64,000 nt of DNA from NCBI GenBank assembly GCA_947498985.1, contig CANMMF010000002.1, positions 434,001-498,000 of the forward strand. Direction: 5' to 3'. Below the pieces are notes generated by a model. It searched no databases and had not been told where the DNA came from. It saw only the letters and a program-made list of their open reading frames with translations. A program made the translations under genes and the position numbers. This document shows, in pieces, positions 52,014 through 60,805 of this stretch. This stretch comes from an uncultured Paracoccaceae bacterium. GTDB taxonomy: Bacteria > Pseudomonadota > Alphaproteobacteria > Rhodobacterales > Rhodobacteraceae. Each line of letters opens with the position of its first letter. The stretch's first letter is position 1.

Positions 52014-52115
52014 GCCGGTCCCGATGCCTCCCCCCGAAAAGATCCTGCGCCGCGATCCGAAACGGGCCGCGACGCAGGGCGTTCTTGTCTATTCTGACCG
52101 GACAAATGCCGCCTG

Positions 52116-53090
52116 TCAGCCCTGGATGCGCATGCCAAGCTCATCGACCAGCGCGCGGAAGGTCTCGTACTGACCCTGGATGAAGGCGTTGGCATCTTCG
52201 GGGTTCATCAGCTCGATCACCGAACCGCGCGCGGTCATCTTGTCGAGAAACCCCTCGTCCTGCGTCGCCGCGGCCATCCATTCACCCCATTTCGCCGCAA
52301 CGTCGTCGGGCAGCCCCGCGGGGCCCGCGATGCCGGTCCAGCCCACCAGCTGGTGCAGCGCGGGCTTTTCCAGATCGGCCGCCGTCGGCGCATCGAAGCC
52401 GACGATGGGCTCTGGCGTGGTGACCATCAGCGGGATCAGCTGACCGTTGGCCACAAAGCTCGCCACCGCCGAGGAGTTGGTGCAAAGGAACGTGGCCGTG
52501 CCGTTGAGCACCGCCGTCGCCGCGGCACCGCCGCCTTTCTGCGGGATATGCGTCGCCTGCTCGAGCGGGTTCTCGACGCCGAACTCCTTCAGCACCATCA
52601 CCGCGGCCAGATGCAGCAGCGATCCGACGCCCGAAGAGCTGTAGGCCACGCCGCCTTCATCCACCTTGGCGATCAGATCCTCCATCGAGGTGATGCCGGA
52701 ATTGGGCGACACAGCACAGGCCACGGGGTTGATCTCGTAGACCGTGACGAAGCGGAAATCATCCAGCGTGTAGGGCAGCGTTTCCTTCATCGCAGGGTTC
52801 ACCGAATGCGAGCCGACACGCGCGAAAAGCATCGTGTAGCCGTCGGGCTTGGCATTCTGCACCGCAACCGATCCGGTGGCCCCGCCCGCGCCTGTCACGT
52901 TGGCCATGATCAGCGGTTTGCCCACCGCGTCGCCCAGCGGCTCTGCGATGGTCCGCGCCGAGATGTCGGTGGCCCCGCCCGCGCCATAGGGAATGACCAT
53001 GTTGATCGGGCGTTCGGGATATTCCGCAAGCGCCGGTGTGGCCAGAGACGCGGCAACGAAGCCCGCCGTGACGAGTGTCTTGAAATTCAT
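52116..53090 (-). CDS. tctC: Tripartite tricarboxylate transporter binding protein TctC (Bug family)
   Basis: A 324-residue periplasmic protein with signal MNFKTLVTAGFVAASLATPALA. The mature start YPERPINMVIPYGAGGATDISARTIAEPL (shown in two pieces: YPERPINMVIPYGAGGATDI, SARTIAEPL) is the Bug-family ligand loop for carboxylates. The ligand may be a substrate or breakdown product of the cluster at 42.8-50 kb. ATG at 53090; an upstream start would run through the leader hairpins. Confidence 0.92.
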   Translation of the reverse strand: MNFKTLVTAGFVAASLATPALAEYPERPINMVIPYGAGGATDISARTIAEPLGDAVGKPLIMANVTGAGGATGSVAVQNAKPDGYTMLFARVGSHSVNPAMKETLPYTLDDFRFVTVYEINPVACAVSPNSGITSMEDLIAKVDEGGVAYSSSGVGSLLHLAAVMVLKEFGVENPLEQATHIPQKGGGAAATAVLNGTATFLCTNSSAVASFVANGQLIPLMVTTPEPIVGFDAPTAADLEKPALHQLVGWTGIAGPAGLPDDVAAKWGEWMAAATQDEGFLDKMTARGSVIELMNPEDANAFIQGQYETFRALVDELGMRIQG

Positions 53091-53110
53091 GAGTTTCCTC
53101 CCCCTTGTCC

Positions 53111-53127
53111 GGTGTCGTTGCGACACC
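53111..53127 (-). other. Leader hairpin of tctC
   Basis: On the minus strand GGTGTCG-CAA-CGACACC folds into a perfect 7-base-pair hairpin, preceded by the imperfect pair GGTGCC/GGCACC. It lies about 20 bases upstream of the tctC start, just before GGGGGAGG, and may affect ribosome access. Confidence 0.5.
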
Positions 53128-53195
53128 GGTGTGCCGTTGACCGGCACCCTTGACGAATAAAACACGTAAGATAGCCTTATAAAAATGTGTTTTTT

Positions 53196-53212
53196 CTTAC
53201 ACTTTCCGTAAG
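53196..53212. promoter_or_regulatory. Inverted repeat between tctC and lysR
   Basis: CTTAC-ACTTTCC-GTAAG, perfect 5-base arms, 22 bases before the LysR start; another GTAAG half-site is at 53166-53170. This arrangement fits a LysR recognition site plus an activation half-site controlling tctCBA, by inference. Confidence 0.5.
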
Positions 53213-53233
53213 GTTTTTGAACAAAGGCGTCAA

Positions 53234-54154
53234 ATGTCCATACGCATGCTGCGCACGTTGATCGCGGTTGACGAGCACAAGACCTTCAGCGCGGCGGCCG
53301 AAGCCGTCTTTGTGACCCATGCGGCGGTCAGCCAGCAGATGCGCGCGCTCGAAACCGAACTCAAAGTGACGCTCTTTGATCGCAGCAAGCGCACGCCGGA
53401 GCTGACGCCACTGGGCCGCGCGGTAGTCGCCAAGGCGCGCGAGGTGGTGCGCGCCTATGATGCCATCGTGCCGTCGGTTCTGGGCGATGCCGGGCTGCAG
53501 GGCGAGATCGCGCTCGGCGCGGTGCCGACAACGCTGACCGGGCTGGTGCCGCTGGGCATGACGCTGCTGCGGCAGCGGCTGCCGGATCTGCATGTGCGCC
53601 TGCATCCGGGCCTCAGCCTGCCGGTTCTGACCCAGATCGAGCGCGGCGCGCTCGACGCCGCCATCGTCTCGCGCCCCGATATCCTGCCGCGCGACATCGT
53701 CCCGCTGGAGATCGCGGATGAACCGTTGCAGCTGCTGGCCTCGCAGGACACCGTCAGCGACGACCCGCTGGAGCTCTTGCGCACGCAGCCCTTCATCCGG
53801 TTCAACCGCGACGCGGTGGTGGGCTCGCTGGTCGAGGCCTGGCTGCAGAAGAACGGGTTGCGCATCACCGAGCGGATGGAGCTGCAGGGGCTCGATGCGA
53901 TCTCGAGCATGGTCTACGCGAATCTCGGCGTCTCCATCGTGCCCAAGCGCTGCGTGCAGCCGTCGAACCCGCTGCCGGTCAGGCGGCTGTCCCTCGGCCC
54001 CGACGGTCCGGTGCGCCGCTTGTGCCTGGTCTTCCGAAAGGACAGCCCGCGCCGCAGGCTGATCGAGGCGCTGGCCGAAACCCTGCGCGAAGCCGCCGCC
54101 ATCGGCGTGCTGCGCGACCCGGTCGAGAGCGGCGACGCAACGGCGGTCGGATGA
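53234..54154 (+). CDS. LysR family transcriptional regulator
   Basis: A 306-residue LTTR: IRMLRTLIAVDEHKTFSAAA, VFVTHAAVSQQMRALETELK and FDRSKRTPELTPLGRAVVAK form the DNA-binding part, followed by an effector domain (IALGAVPTTLTGLVPLGMTL). It diverges from tctCBA and overlaps the TSUP gene by ATGA. It most likely controls the TctABC transporter and the exporter. Confidence 0.88.
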   Translation: MSIRMLRTLIAVDEHKTFSAAAEAVFVTHAAVSQQMRALETELKVTLFDRSKRTPELTPLGRAVVAKAREVVRAYDAIVPSVLGDAGLQGEIALGAVPTTLTGLVPLGMTLLRQRLPDLHVRLHPGLSLPVLTQIERGALDAAIVSRPDILPRDIVPLEIADEPLQLLASQDTVSDDPLELLRTQPFIRFNRDAVVGSLVEAWLQKNGLRITERMELQGLDAISSMVYANLGVSIVPKRCVQPSNPLPVRRLSLGPDGPVRRLCLVFRKDSPRRRLIEALAETLREAAAIGVLRDPVESGDATAVG

Positions 54155-54894
54155 GCGCCGCAATTGTCTTTTCGGTGATGGCCGGTGCCATCGCGGGCGG
54201 CTTTGTGAACGGGCTCGCAGGGTTCGGAACCGCGCTTTTTGCGCTGGGATTCTTTCTCAACGTGATGACGCCGGTTCAGGCGGTGGCGGTGGTTGTGGTG
54301 CTGTCGAGCGTGACCGGATTGCAGGGCGTCTGGGAAGTGCGCCGCGCCATCGGCGACAATCCCAGAAGGCTGGCGCGCTTCGTGCTGCCCGCGCTGTTCG
54401 GCATCCCGCTTGGCATCGCGGTGCTGACGATGATCGACGCGCGTCTGCTGAAGCTCGCCATCGGCGGGTTCCTCATTCTCTACGGCGGGTATTTCAGCCT
54501 GCGCCGCACCCTGCCCCGCTTTGAACGGCCGACACCCGTCATCGACAGTCTCGTGGGCTTTGCCGGTGGGTTTCTCGGCGGCGCCGCGTCGCTTTCGGGG
54601 GCGCTGCCGACGATGTGGTGCTCCATGCGGCCCTGGCCACGCGCCGAAACCCGCGCGGTTCTGCAGCCCTTCAATGTGGTTGTGCTTGGGCTGACCACGC
54701 TGCTGCTGGCCTATCGCGGCAGCTATGACCGGCAGACGCTGCTCTATATCGCGCTCGCCCTGCCTGTCGCCATCATCGCCTCACGACTGGGCATCGCGAT
54801 GTTTCGGCGCATATCGGACGATATGTTCCGCAGGTTGCTGATCGGGCTGACCTTCGTGTCGGGCACCGTCCTGATCCTGCGAGAGGCGTTCTGA
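54151..54894 (+). CDS. TSUP (TauE/SafE) family membrane protein
   Basis: A 247-residue protein with about eight helices: AGGFVNGLAGFGTALFALGF at the N-terminus and the mirrored IDSLVGFAGGFLGGAASLSG after the centre, the two halves of the TSUP fold. Members move sulfite, sulfonates or small organic acids. It is coupled to the LysR gene and probably exports a carboxylate- or sulfonate-like compound. Confidence 0.87.
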   Translation: MSAAIVFSVMAGAIAGGFVNGLAGFGTALFALGFFLNVMTPVQAVAVVVVLSSVTGLQGVWEVRRAIGDNPRRLARFVLPALFGIPLGIAVLTMIDARLLKLAIGGFLILYGGYFSLRRTLPRFERPTPVIDSLVGFAGGFLGGAASLSGALPTMWCSMRPWPRAETRAVLQPFNVVVLGLTTLLLAYRGSYDRQTLLYIALALPVAIIASRLGIAMFRRISDDMFRRLLIGLTFVSGTVLILREAF

Positions 54895-54908
54895 GAGAGA
54901 GGGACAGC

Positions 54909-55523
54909 ATGATCTATTACTATTCCAAGGGCAGCGGTGCGCTGGCCGCGCATATCCTTCTGGAAGAGGCGGGTGCGACCTACGAGACCCGGCACGTCTC
55001 GATTCCCGACAAGGAGCACCACTCGCCAGCGTTCCTCGAGGTGAACCCCAAGGCACGTCTCCCGGCCCTGCAGACCGGACAGGGCGTGCTGACCGAAAAC
55101 CCCGCGATCCTGGCCTATATCGCGCAGACCCATCCCGCGGCGGGTCTGGCGCCGGAGGATCCCTGGGCGTTTGCACAGGCCCAGGCGCTCAACGCCTTTG
55201 TCGCGAGCACCGTTCATATCGCCTTTGCCCACAAGCAGCGCGGGTCGCGCTGGACGGATGACGCGGACGCACAGGCCGCGATGCGCGCAGCGGTGCCACA
55301 AAAGATGCGCGACTGCGCGGACCTGCTGGAGACGCACTACATCAAGGGGCCATTTGCGCTTGGCGCGCAATATTCCATGTGCGACCCTTACCTCTTTCAG
55401 GTAAGCCGCTGGATGACGGCCTCCGACGTGCCGCTCGACGCCTTTCCGAAACTCGCGGCACTGGCCGCTGCCGTGCGTGCCCGCCCGGCCACGCAGCGCG
55501 CCATGGCGATCCACGAATTGTAG
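54909..55523 (+). CDS. Glutathione S-transferase family protein
   Basis: A 204-residue GST: thioredoxin-like N-terminal domain (MIYYYSKGSGALAAHILLEE; NPKARLPALQTGQGVLTENP, with the cis-Pro and the ENP glutathione contact) and an all-helical C-terminal domain (ALGAQYSMCDPYLFQVSRWM with the capping box). The beta-class N-terminal Cys is not present. Substrate unknown. It follows the TSUP gene by 14 bases. Confidence 0.85.
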   Translation: MIYYYSKGSGALAAHILLEEAGATYETRHVSIPDKEHHSPAFLEVNPKARLPALQTGQGVLTENPAILAYIAQTHPAAGLAPEDPWAFAQAQALNAFVASTVHIAFAHKQRGSRWTDDADAQAAMRAAVPQKMRDCADLLETHYIKGPFALGAQYSMCDPYLFQVSRWMTASDVPLDAFPKLAALAAAVRARPATQRAMAIHEL

Positions 55524-55536
55524 CGGATCGCGCGGC

Positions 55537-55558
55537 GGCAGATGGCGTGCCATCTGCC
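55537..55558. terminator. Hairpin between convergent GST and thiolase genes
   Basis: GGCAGATGGC (55537-55546) and GCCATCTGCC (55549-55558), perfect 10-base arms with a two-base centre. Neither strand has a T-tract, so it is a candidate 3'-end structure for either gene or a protein-binding palindrome. Confidence 0.4.
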
Positions 55559-55581
55559 CCGCAAGGCCGGGCGGCTTTGCC

Positions 55582-56760
55582 TCAGAGCCGCTCGATGGCC
55601 AGCGCGATCCCCTGCCCGCCGCCGATGCACATGGTGATCAGCGCCTTGGAGCCGCCGATCCGCTCCAGCTCGTAAAGCGCCTTCACGGTGATGATCGCAC
55701 CGGTGGCACCAACCGGATGGCCCAGCGCAATCGCACCGCCATTGGGGTTCACCTTGGCGGGATCGAGCCCCAGCCCCTTGTTGACCGCCAGCGCCTGTGC
55801 CGCGAAGGCCTCGTTGCTCTCGATCACGTCGAAATCGCCGACGCTGAGCCCGGTGCGCGCCAGCAGGTTCTCCACCGCCGGGATCGGCCCGATGCCCATG
55901 ACCTCGGGCCGCACACCGGCATGGGCGTAGCCCAGGATCCGCGCGCGCGGCTTGAGACCGGCCGACTCCGCCGCACCCGCCCGCGCCAGAACCAGAGCCG
56001 CCGCCCCGTCATTGATCCCGGACGCGTTGCCCGCGGTGACCGAGCCGTCTTTCTTGAAAACCGTGCGCAGACCGGCCAGCGCCTCTGCGGTGGTGGCCTT
56101 GGGATGCTCGTCGGTGTCGAACGGCACCATGTCGCGCTTCACGCGCACCTCGACCGGGGTGATCTGCTCGGCAAACCGGCCCTCTTCGATGGCCGTGGCG
56201 GCGCGGGACTGGCTTTCCAGCGCAAAGGCGTCCTGCGCCTCGCGGCTGATCTCGTGCTCGTCCGAGACGTTCTCCGCCGTTACCCCCATATGCCCGGTGC
56301 CGAACGGACAGTTGAGCGCGCCCAGCATCATGTCGAGCGTCTTGATATCGCCCATCTTGGCGCCCCAGCGCTGGTCGGGAACGATGAAGGGCGACCGGCT
56401 CATGTTCTCGGCACCCCCCACAAGCGCGAAATCCGCGTCCCCCAGCATCAGCGACTGCGTGCCCGACACGATGGCCTGCGCGCCGGAGCCGCAGAGCCGG
56501 TTCACATTCATCGCAGGCGCGGTCTCCGGCACACCCGCCTGCATCGCCGCCACCCGGCTGAGATACATGTCGCGCGGTTCGGTGTTGATCACATGGCCAA
56601 AGACGACATGGCCGATCTGCGCGCCCTCGACACCGGCCCGCTCAAGCGCCGCCTTGGACGCCGCCGCCCCCAAGTCGATCGGCGGGGTGTTCTTGAAACT
56701 GCCGCCAAAAGTGCCGATGGCGGTGCGCGCTCCGCCAAGGATGACTACGTCGTCGGTCAT
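55582..56760 (-). CDS. Acetyl-CoA acetyltransferase (thiolase II)
   Basis: A 392-residue thiolase: C90 in NVNRLCGSGAQAI, the GHPVGATGA box with the catalytic His, and CIGGGQGIA with the second Cys. The sequence resembles PhaA/BktB-type condensing or beta-oxidation thiolases more than the PaaJ-like thiolase at 228-1415. No polyhydroxybutyrate or beta-oxidation gene is adjacent, so its pathway is open. Confidence 0.9.
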   Translation of the reverse strand: MTDDVVILGGARTAIGTFGGSFKNTPPIDLGAAASKAALERAGVEGAQIGHVVFGHVINTEPRDMYLSRVAAMQAGVPETAPAMNVNRLCGSGAQAIVSGTQSLMLGDADFALVGGAENMSRSPFIVPDQRWGAKMGDIKTLDMMLGALNCPFGTGHMGVTAENVSDEHEISREAQDAFALESQSRAATAIEEGRFAEQITPVEVRVKRDMVPFDTDEHPKATTAEALAGLRTVFKKDGSVTAGNASGINDGAAALVLARAGAAESAGLKPRARILGYAHAGVRPEVMGIGPIPAVENLLARTGLSVGDFDVIESNEAFAAQALAVNKGLGLDPAKVNPNGGAIALGHPVGATGAIITVKALYELERIGGSKALITMCIGGGQGIALAIERL

Positions 56761-56899
56761 GATGTCTTCTCCGGTTGAATAGCGTCTCCGGGTGCCCTGC
56801 TACCCCAGCGCAACGCTGCGCTCTAGCGTCAACAGGCCAGGCGCGCCAAAGGGTCGCGAATCTGCTAAGCACGCCGGGCAGACATCAAAAGGAAAGACG

Positions 56900-57208
56900 A
56901 TGAGCGTTTCTTTGCAGGTTCTCTACCCGGTGGCCGACGGCACCAGTTTCAATTTCGACTATTATCTCGGCACGCATATGCCGCTGGTCGCACAGCATAT
57001 GGGCGCGCATATCGCGCAGACAGTGGTGACCAAAGGCGTGGCAGGCGGCCCCGACGCACCGCCGGGCATCTATGCGATTGCCACCATGGTGTTCGATGAC
57101 CAGGCAAAGATGGATGCGGCGATGGAAGAGGCGGCTCCGGTGCTCTCGGACATCCCCAACTTCACCAACACGCGACCGGTGATGCTGATCGGCGAGGTTG
57201 TCGCCTGA
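56900..57208 (+). CDS. EthD family protein
   Basis: A 102-residue dimeric alpha-beta barrel of the EthD type: VLYPVADGTSFNFDYYLGTH, then MPLVAQHMGAHIAQTVVTKG and a C-terminal strand (FTNTRPVMLIGEVV). Homologues assist oxidation of ethyl tert-butyl ether or polyketide-type reactions; most have no known role. ATG at 56900 follows AAAAGGAAAG. Confidence 0.8.
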   Translation: MSVSLQVLYPVADGTSFNFDYYLGTHMPLVAQHMGAHIAQTVVTKGVAGGPDAPPGIYAIATMVFDDQAKMDAAMEEAAPVLSDIPNFTNTRPVMLIGEVVA

Positions 57209-57259
57209 CAGCGGCCCGCGCGGCTTGACAGCCCGGCAGGGGATGGCCAGTTTTCCGCC

Positions 57260-57826
57260 ATGACGGACAGCGCCGACGATATCCTGCAACGCCTGCCCGC
57301 GCGCCTGAAAGAGGCGCGCCGGGCGCAAGGTCTCTCGCTCGATGCGGTGGCCAAGCTCTCGGGCGTGTCGCGCAGCATGGTCAGCCAGATCGAGCGCGGC
57401 GAAAGCTCTCCGACGATTGCGACGCTGTGGAACCTGACACGCGCCTTGCAGGTCGATTTCGCGGGACTGCTGGACGCCAATCCGGACCGCCACAAGATCG
57501 AGCTTCTGCGCGCGGCAGAGACGCCAACCATCGACAATCGCGGCCGCAATTGCCGGTTGCGGATCCTCTCGCCCCCCGAGGAGGCGGGCCGCCATGAGGT
57601 CTATGAGCTGTCGCTGGCGGAAGGCGGCGCGCTGGAAAGCCGCCCGCACAAAACCGGCGCGCGCGAACATCTGACGGTGCTCGACGGCAGCATCACGGTC
57701 GAGGCGGGCGAACAGAGCGCCCGGCTTGGCCCCGGCGACACCGCACGCTATCCCGCCGATATCCCGCATGCGCTGCGCGCGCTTGACGGTGCCGCGCGCG
57801 CGTTTCTCGTGGTGCAGGACGCCTGA
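57260..57826 (+). CDS. XRE-cupin transcriptional regulator
   Basis: A 188-residue protein with an N-terminal XRE helix-turn-helix (ARRAQGLSLDAVAKLSGVSR; MVSQIERGESSPTIATLWNL) and a C-terminal cupin barrel (HKTGARERLxxx-type motif seen as HKTGAREHLTVLDGSITVEA; PADIPHALRALDG). Such regulators sense small molecules or metals, often controlling transport or amino-acid use. 51 bases after the EthD gene. Confidence 0.85.
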   Translation: MTDSADDILQRLPARLKEARRAQGLSLDAVAKLSGVSRSMVSQIERGESSPTIATLWNLTRALQVDFAGLLDANPDRHKIELLRAAETPTIDNRGRNCRLRILSPPEEAGRHEVYELSLAEGGALESRPHKTGAREHLTVLDGSITVEAGEQSARLGPGDTARYPADIPHALRALDGAARAFLVVQDA

Positions 57827-57916
57827 GCCCCCGCACCGCGCGCCTGCCCGCCAGGTCCCGTGACCGCGCCGCCTCGACACAATCCCTCCCATACCGCTTA
57901 TGCGCGGTCCTGCCCT

Positions 57917-58068
57917 CCTTCGGTTCGAAAATACTGCGGGGGGTGTGGGGGGCGGGGGATGTGGGGGCAGCCCCCCATAAAAGCAGGGGGTTTGGGGGGG
58001 GTGCTCCCCCCAAAAACGGCGCGGGCCCAACGGGCGCGCGCCGGTCGGATCGCCGATGGCGATCCGAC
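57917..58068 (-). repeat. Dispersed composite repeat, copy D
   Basis: Read on the minus strand: GTCGGATCGCC (58068-58058), loop of three, and its complement (58054-58044), an 11-base-pair stem like the first module of copy B; then an extended series of G6/C6 runs with several nested hairpins, ending in GCAGTATTTTCGAACCGAAG. The same order and tail as copy B, with an expanded middle. Confidence 0.75.
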
Positions 58069-58076
58069 ACTCTGTC

Positions 58077-58898
58077 TCACCGCGCCTTGGTCAGATCGTC
58101 AAGCGCGCGCAGCCCCTCCAGCACCCGCCCCAGCCGGTCGATGGGCACCATGTTGGGCCCGTCCGACGGCGCGTTGTCCGGATCTTCGTGGGTCTCGATG
58201 AAGACCGCCGCACAGCCCACCGCCACCGCCGCCCGGGCCAGAGGCTCGACAAACTGCCGCTGCCCCCCCGAGGACGTACCCTGCCCGCCCGGCAATTGCA
58301 CCGAATGGGTTGCATCGAACACCACCGGGTAGCCGGTCTCCGCCATGATCGGCAGCGAGCGCATGTCGCTGACCAGCATGTTGTAGCCAAAGGACGCCCC
58401 GCGCTCGCACAGAAGGATCTTCTCGTTGCCGGTGGAGGCGATCTTGGCCGCGACATTCTCCATGTCCCAGGGCGCCAGGAACTGGCCTTTCTTGACGTTG
58501 ATCGCAGCCCCCGTCTCACCGGCCGCCAGCAGCAGATCGGTCTGGCGCGACAGGAAGGCCGGGACCTGCAGGATATCGACAACTTCTGCCACCGGCGCGC
58601 AGTGATCCGGCGCGTGGATGTCGGTCAGCACTGGCACGCCGAACTCGGACCCGATCACATCGAGAATGCGCAGCCCCTCCTGCATGCCAAGCCCGCGCTT
58701 GCCGCCCAGCGACGAGCGGTTGGCCTTGTCGTAGCTCGCCTTGAATATCCACGGCGTGGCGGCGGCCTCTGCGGCCTCGGCGATGCGCGTGGCGAGCATG
58801 CGGGCATGGTCCTCGCTTTCCAGCTGGCAGGGCCCCGCGATCAGCACAAACGGCGCTGCGTTGGAAAACGTCACGTCCCGGACGGTCACGGTCTTCAT
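58077..58898 (-). CDS. kdsA: 2-dehydro-3-deoxyphosphooctonate aldolase (Kdo-8-phosphate synthase)
   Basis: A 273-residue TIM-barrel synthase: [40 protein letters not shown], and the C-terminal [17 protein letters not shown]. It condenses PEP with arabinose 5-phosphate to Kdo-8-phosphate. Its start overlaps kdsB by ATGA (58895-58898), and kdsB overlaps kdsD in the same way: one Kdo operon. Confidence 0.96.
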   Translation of the reverse strand: MKTVTVRDVTFSNAAPFVLIAGPCQLESEDHARMLATRIAEAAEAAATPWIFKASYDKANRSSLGGKRGLGMQEGLRILDVIGSEFGVPVLTDIHAPDHCAPVAEVVDILQVPAFLSRQTDLLLAAGETGAAINVKKGQFLAPWDMENVAAKIASTGNEKILLCERGASFGYNMLVSDMRSLPIMAETGYPVVFDATHSVQLPGGQGTSSGGQRQFVEPLARAAVAVGCAAVFIETHEDPDNAPSDGPNMVPIDRLGRVLEGLRALDDLTKAR

Positions 58899-59683
58899 GC
58901 GATGCCCTCTTTCTTCAGCACGGCCTCGATGCGCGCGACATCGACGGGGTTGTTGAGCTCCCAGAACACCCGGCCCCTGGCCTCGACCGGCACGCAGGTC
59001 ACCGCCGCGCCGTTCTCGATAAAGCGCAGCTGCTCCAGCCCTTCAGCCTTCTCGATGGCGCCTTCGGGCCAGTCGCCGTAGCGGCGCAGCGCGTCCGGGC
59101 GGTAGGCATAGACGCCAACATGGTGCCAGACCTCGGGCGGGTGGGAAAGATCACCCACATATGGCAGCACTTCCTTGGAAAAGTAGATCGCCGTGCCGTC
59201 GGATTTCATCACCGCGGTGGTGCCGCCCACCCGGCCTTCACGCCGGTCGGTCACCAGATTGGCAAGCGTCTCGGCATCGCAGCGCAGCACCGGCGTGCAC
59301 ATCTGCACATGCCAGTCGGCCATCCGGTCGATCAGCGCCTGCACGAACCATGCAGGCGTCAGCGGCGCATCGCCCTGCAGGTTCACAACCACATCCGGTT
59401 CAACCTCGAGCTGCGCCACCGCCTCGGCGCAGCGTTCGGTGCCGTTGCGCGCCTCAGACGAGGTCATCAGCACCTCGGCCCCGAACCCGCGCGCGGCCTC
59501 GGCGATGCGGTCATCATCGGTCAGCACATAGGTGGCGCGCGCGCCCTCGACCATCTGTGCGGCCTCCCAGCTGCGCCGGATCAGCGATTTTTTCTCACCC
59601 GACGCGCCGGTCAGCTCGACCAGCGGTTTGCCGGGATAGCGGGTCGAGGCGTAGCGCGCGGGAATGAAGATGACCGCGTTCAT
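58895..59683 (-). CDS. kdsB: 3-deoxy-manno-octulosonate cytidylyltransferase
   Basis: A 262-residue nucleotidyltransferase: [20 protein letters not shown], the CTP-binding [40 protein letters not shown] and [20 protein letters not shown]. It makes CMP-Kdo for transfer to lipid A. Confidence 0.96.
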   Translation of the reverse strand: MNAVIFIPARYASTRYPGKPLVELTGASGEKKSLIRRSWEAAQMVEGARATYVLTDDDRIAEAARGFGAEVLMTSSEARNGTERCAEAVAQLEVEPDVVVNLQGDAPLTPAWFVQALIDRMADWHVQMCTPVLRCDAETLANLVTDRREGRVGGTTAVMKSDGTAIYFSKEVLPYVGDLSHPPEVWHHVGVYAYRPDALRRYGDWPEGAIEKAEGLEQLRFIENGAAVTCVPVEARGRVFWELNNPVDVARIEAVLKKEGIA

Positions 59684-60645
59684 GCCACACCGGCCCGCAG
59701 CGCGTCGTGAATATGCAAGAGCCCTACCAGCCGCAGATCGTCATCGACCACCAGCAGCACCGTGCGTTGCGTTGAATTCATGATGCCCAGGGCCTCCGTC
59801 AGCAATTTGTCGGGTTTGGTGATCAGCGGCTGGCGCGTCGCCACCTCTCCGGCGGTGCGGTCCATCAGACCGTCCATGTTGCGGCGCAGATCGCCATCGG
59901 TGATGATGCCTGCGAGCGTGCCGCCCTCGACCAGCGCCGCCACGCCAAAGCCCTTCTGGCTCATCACCAGAAGCGTGTCGGCCATGGCCGTGTCCGGGCC
60001 GACAACCGGCAACTCGTCCCCCTTGTGCATGACCGCAGAGACATGCAGCAGCTGTGCGCCGAGTGTGCCGCCGGGATGAAACAGCCCGTAATGCGCCTTG
60101 TCAAAGCCGCGCTTGCGCATCAGCGCCACCGCCAGCGCATCGCCCAGCGCCATGGTCATCGTGGTCGAAGTGGTGGGCGCCATGCCGATGGCGCAGGCCT
60201 CGGGCGCGTCCGGCAGGCCCAGCACATGCGCCGCGGCCCGACCCAGCGACGAGCCCGGCTTTTTGGTGATCGCCACAAGCGGGATCGAGAATCGCGCGCA
60301 ATGGGCGATCATGTCCGCCAGCTCGCGGGTTTCGCCGGAATTGGAGATCAGGATCACCGCATCCGCCTTGGTGATCATGCCCAGATCGCCATGGCTGGCC
60401 TCTCCGGGATGCACCGCCTGCGCAGGGGTGCCGGTGCTGGCCAGCGTGGCCGCGATCTTGCCCGCCACATGGCCCGACTTGCCCATGCCCGACACGATCA
60501 CCCGGCCCGTGACCGCCATCAGCAGCTCGATCACCGCGTCGAAAGCCGCGGGCAGCTCCTCGGACAGGCGCGCAAGCGCCGCCGCTTCGATCCCGAGCAC
60601 GCCGCGCGCGATGTCAGACGGGGTCTCGGTACTGCTGTCGGTCAT
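59680..60645 (-). CDS. kdsD: Arabinose-5-phosphate isomerase KdsD/KpsF
   Basis: A 321-residue protein: SIS isomerase domain (VIVSGMGKSGHVAGKIAATL; AVILISNSGETRELADMIAH) and two C-terminal CBS domains (MADTLLVMSQKGFGVAALVE; ADKLLTEALGIMNSTQRTVL-like segment, seen as KPDKLLTEALGIMNSTQRTV). It converts ribulose 5-phosphate to arabinose 5-phosphate, the first step of Kdo synthesis. First gene of the kds operon, divergent from the UDP-glucose dehydrogenase. Confidence 0.94.
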   Translation of the reverse strand: MTDSSTETPSDIARGVLGIEAAALARLSEELPAAFDAVIELLMAVTGRVIVSGMGKSGHVAGKIAATLASTGTPAQAVHPGEASHGDLGMITKADAVILISNSGETRELADMIAHCARFSIPLVAITKKPGSSLGRAAAHVLGLPDAPEACAIGMAPTTSTTMTMALGDALAVALMRKRGFDKAHYGLFHPGGTLGAQLLHVSAVMHKGDELPVVGPDTAMADTLLVMSQKGFGVAALVEGGTLAGIITDGDLRRNMDGLMDRTAGEVATRQPLITKPDKLLTEALGIMNSTQRTVLLVVDDDLRLVGLLHIHDALRAGVA

Positions 60646-60805
60646 CTGCGTCCCTGCCTGGGTTTTTCTGCGCCTCGTCTAGCCCGTCAAAGGCGCCTTG
60701 TCCAATCCGGCAACACTCGGACTTTCCTCGCCAGGCGCCGCGTTGACAGCGGGCCGGACCTGCCGCAAGACAGGCCAAACACGCGATGGTGAAAAGGGCA
60801 GTTCC

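Noticed and set aside
57917-58068. The G-runs as a CRISPR or tandem-repeat array
   Set aside because: Units are irregular hairpins with no constant spacer length; they match the dispersed repeat family instead.
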